Of a DNA stretch of 32,362 bases, positions 30,729-32,362 are shown piece by piece. Every line of letters starts with the position of its first letter. The stretch's first letter is position 1. The position numbers were made by a program, and so were the translations under genes. Under the pieces are notes generated by a model. It saw nothing but the letters and a program-made list of their open reading frames with translations, searched no databases and was not told where the DNA came from. Source of the stretch: Paracoccaceae bacterium. GTDB taxonomy: Bacteria > Pseudomonadota > Alphaproteobacteria > Rhodobacterales > Rhodobacteraceae. The DNA lies in NCBI GenBank assembly GCA_022448925.1, contig JAKVCP010000034.1, positions 1 through 32,362 on the forward strand, written 5' to 3'.

Positions 30729-32270
30729 ATGACAAACGATGTTCTCGTTGGCGGTGGAGGCCCAAACCAAGACAACAAACAGTGGTTGTCCCTGAGGTAT
30801 GCAAACAGACATGGGTTGATCGCGGGCGCCACCGGAACGGGTAAGACCGTAACCTTGCAAATATTGGCAGAGGGATTTTCCGCAGCCGGCGTTCCGGTCT
30901 TCCTGTCTGATGTCAAAGGCGATCTGGCTGGGCTTGCAATGCCCGGAACCGCGGATCACGATCTGCATGCCTCTTTCATGGATCGTGTTGCCAGAATCGG
31001 CCTGGAAGATTTTTCATATCAGGGCTTCCCCGTCACCTTTTGGGATCTTTTTGGCCGCCAGGGTCATCCTGTGCGTACCACCGTCGCAGAGATGGGCCCT
31101 TTGCTGTTGTCTCGTCTTTTGGAATTGACAGAGGCACAAGAGGGGATCCTGAATATTGCGTTCCGGCTGGCCGATGAAAACGGCATGCCCCTGCTGGACC
31201 TGAAGGATCTTCAGGCGCTGCTGGTTTGGGTTGGCGAACAACGTGCGGATCTGTCGCTTCGGTATGGCAATATTTCGGTGCAGTCGATTGGCGCGATTCA
31301 GCGGCGTCTTTTGGTATTGGAAAACCAGGGCGGGACAGGATTTTTCGCAGAGCCCGCGCTTGATCTTGCGGATTTGATGGTCAGCGATTCAGAAGGACGC
31401 GGGCGTATCAATATTCTGGCCGCAAATGAGCTGATGGCCGCCCCCAGACTTTACGCAACCTTTCTTCTTTGGCTTCTCAGTGAGCTTTTTGAGGAACTGC
31501 CAGAAGTTGGCGATCCGGACAAACCGCGTCTCGTGTTCTTTTTCGACGAGGCGCATCTTTTGTTCGATGACGCCCCCAAAGCGCTTGTAGACAAGGTTGA
31601 GCAAGTGGCCCGCCTGATCCGGTCAAAGGGGGTTGGTGTCTATTTTGTGACGCAAAATCCGGACGACATTCCAGAGGATATCCTTGGACAGCTGGGAAAC
31701 CGTGTACAGCATGCGTTGCGCGCCTTCACCGCGCGGGATCGCAAGGCCTTGAAACTTGCCGCCGAAACATATCGCGAAAACCCTGAGTTCGATACGGAAG
31801 CTGCAATTCGCGAAGTCGGCGTTGGCGAGGCCGTGACCTCCATGCTGCAAAAGAAGGGCGTTCCGGGCATCGTGCAGCGCACCTTGATCAGACCGCCGTC
31901 GTCGCGCCTTGGGCCCATATCAGCGGCCGAACGCCAAGCTGTTCTTCAAGCGTCCGCGCTGATGCAAAAATATGCTCAGAAGCTGGACCGCCGTTCCACC
32001 TATGAAATCCTGCAGGAGCGCACCAATGCTGCAGCCGCCGCAGCCGAAGCAGAAGAAGCCACCATGGAAGACCAATCCCCGATACAACGCGAATTCAGCG
32101 CAGCGCGTCGTTATTCCGGCACACGTGTTTCACGCTCTCGATCCTATTCCACGCACCGAGCAAGCGACTTCAGCGATGCAATGGCCGAGGCCGTGATAAA
32201 AGAACTTAAGGGCACCACCGGACGACGTATCGTCCGGGGTATTCTGGGTGGTCTGTTCAAGGCGCGCTAA
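30729..32270 (+). CDS. HerA/DUF853-type P-loop ATPase (helicase-like)
   Basis: This 513-residue cytoplasmic ATPase belongs to the DUF853 group of HerA/FtsK-related proteins. Walker A is GATGTGKT at 33–40, followed by FLSDVKGDLAGLAMPG. Walker B is in LVFFFDEAHLLF (about 257–268), and GVYFVTQNPDDIPEDILGQL and NRVQHALRAFTARD hold the sensor and arginine-type residues. A Glu/Ala-rich and Ser/Arg-rich segment near the C-terminus looks flexible, and the protein ends RGILGGLFKAR. The start at 30729 is chosen because AAAGGAG lies about nine bases before it; TTG 30723 is less likely. The physiological role of this family is not established. It converges with a permease gene six bases away. Confidence 0.93.
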   Translation: MTNDVLVGGGGPNQDNKQWLSLRYANRHGLIAGATGTGKTVTLQILAEGFSAAGVPVFLSDVKGDLAGLAMPGTADHDLHASFMDRVARIGLEDFSYQGFPVTFWDLFGRQGHPVRTTVAEMGPLLLSRLLELTEAQEGILNIAFRLADENGMPLLDLKDLQALLVWVGEQRADLSLRYGNISVQSIGAIQRRLLVLENQGGTGFFAEPALDLADLMVSDSEGRGRINILAANELMAAPRLYATFLLWLLSELFEELPEVGDPDKPRLVFFFDEAHLLFDDAPKALVDKVEQVARLIRSKGVGVYFVTQNPDDIPEDILGQLGNRVQHALRAFTARDRKALKLAAETYRENPEFDTEAAIREVGVGEAVTSMLQKKGVPGIVQRTLIRPPSSRLGPISAAERQAVLQASALMQKYAQKLDRRSTYEILQERTNAAAAAAEAEEATMEDQSPIQREFSAARRYSGTRVSRSRSYSTHRASDFSDAMAEAVIKELKGTTGRRIVRGILGGLFKAR

Positions 32271-32276
32271 GGCGGT

Positions 32277-32362
32277 CTACTTCTCAGGCAAGAGCCCACG
32301 CGGGTAGAACCTCAGCACGATCAGCAGGATCAATCCCATGGTCAGCAGACGCATGTGCTGGA
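32277..32362 (-). CDS. Branched-chain amino acid-type ABC permease, C-terminal fragment (5' part outside window)
   Basis: Only the last 27 codons and the stop are inside the window. They read QHMRLLTMGLILLIVLRF followed by YPRGLLPEK, which matches the C-terminal membrane helix and PRGLL ending of LivM/UrtC-type permeases. The gene is convergent with the DUF853-type ATPase gene, with six bases between the two stops. The fragment is too short to decide between branched-chain amino acid and urea transporters. Confidence 0.6.
   Translation of the reverse strand, partial: QHMRLLTMGLILLIVLRFYPRGLLPEK

Overview
The window looks like chromosomal DNA of an alphaproteobacterium, most likely a member of the Rhodobacteraceae (Roseobacter-type). 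The main reasons are the moderately GC-rich sequence, the run rseP–bamA–skp–fabZ–lpxA–lpxI–lpxB with lpxI as the UDP-diacylglucosamine hydrolase, an IalB-family protein, and an Irr-type palindrome. The assignment is inferred from gene content, not from a marker search. I found no rRNA, tRNA, insertion sequence, prophage or CRISPR array.

Left part (1–5900). A leftward unit holds a 49-residue membrane peptide, a 510-residue secreted protein of unknown function and xerD, which runs off the left edge. It diverges from aroK–aroB (shikimate pathway). After aroB lies the frame-broken C-terminal remnant of an aminodeoxychorismate lyase-like gene (pabC type), whose stop abuts the stop of the convergent ssb. 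A small secreted lytic transglycosylase follows.

Middle part (5988–17170), almost all leftward. There is a large secreted caspase-like protein (His/Cys dyad, three exact 63-residue Cys repeats, Sel1 repeats, peptidoglycan-binding-like tail). Next is a four-gene peptide-type ABC importer: Tat-exported binding protein, two permeases (one with large insertions) and a fused double ATPase. An AraC-family regulator is translationally coupled to miaA.

Right part (17298–29642), all rightward, is a core housekeeping and envelope block. It runs pyrH, a 423-base gap, frr, uppS, cdsA, dxr, rseP, a strong hairpin with a 41-residue membrane peptide, bamA, skp, fabZ, lpxA, lpxI, lpxB. Many genes overlap by 1–4 bases. 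Together they link ribosome recycling, isoprenoid and phospholipid precursors, outer-membrane protein assembly and lipid A synthesis. lpxD is absent from the cluster.

The right end holds a leftward IalB-family gene, then a regulatory stretch. That stretch has an Irr/ICE-like palindrome, an inverted repeat and an orphan intrinsic terminator that suggests an unannotated leftward small RNA. A HerA/DUF853-type ATPase and the tail of a branched-chain amino-acid-type permease follow. The least explained items are the caspase-like protein, the 30350–30720 regulatory stretch, the pabC remnant, the enlarged permease and the small membrane peptides.
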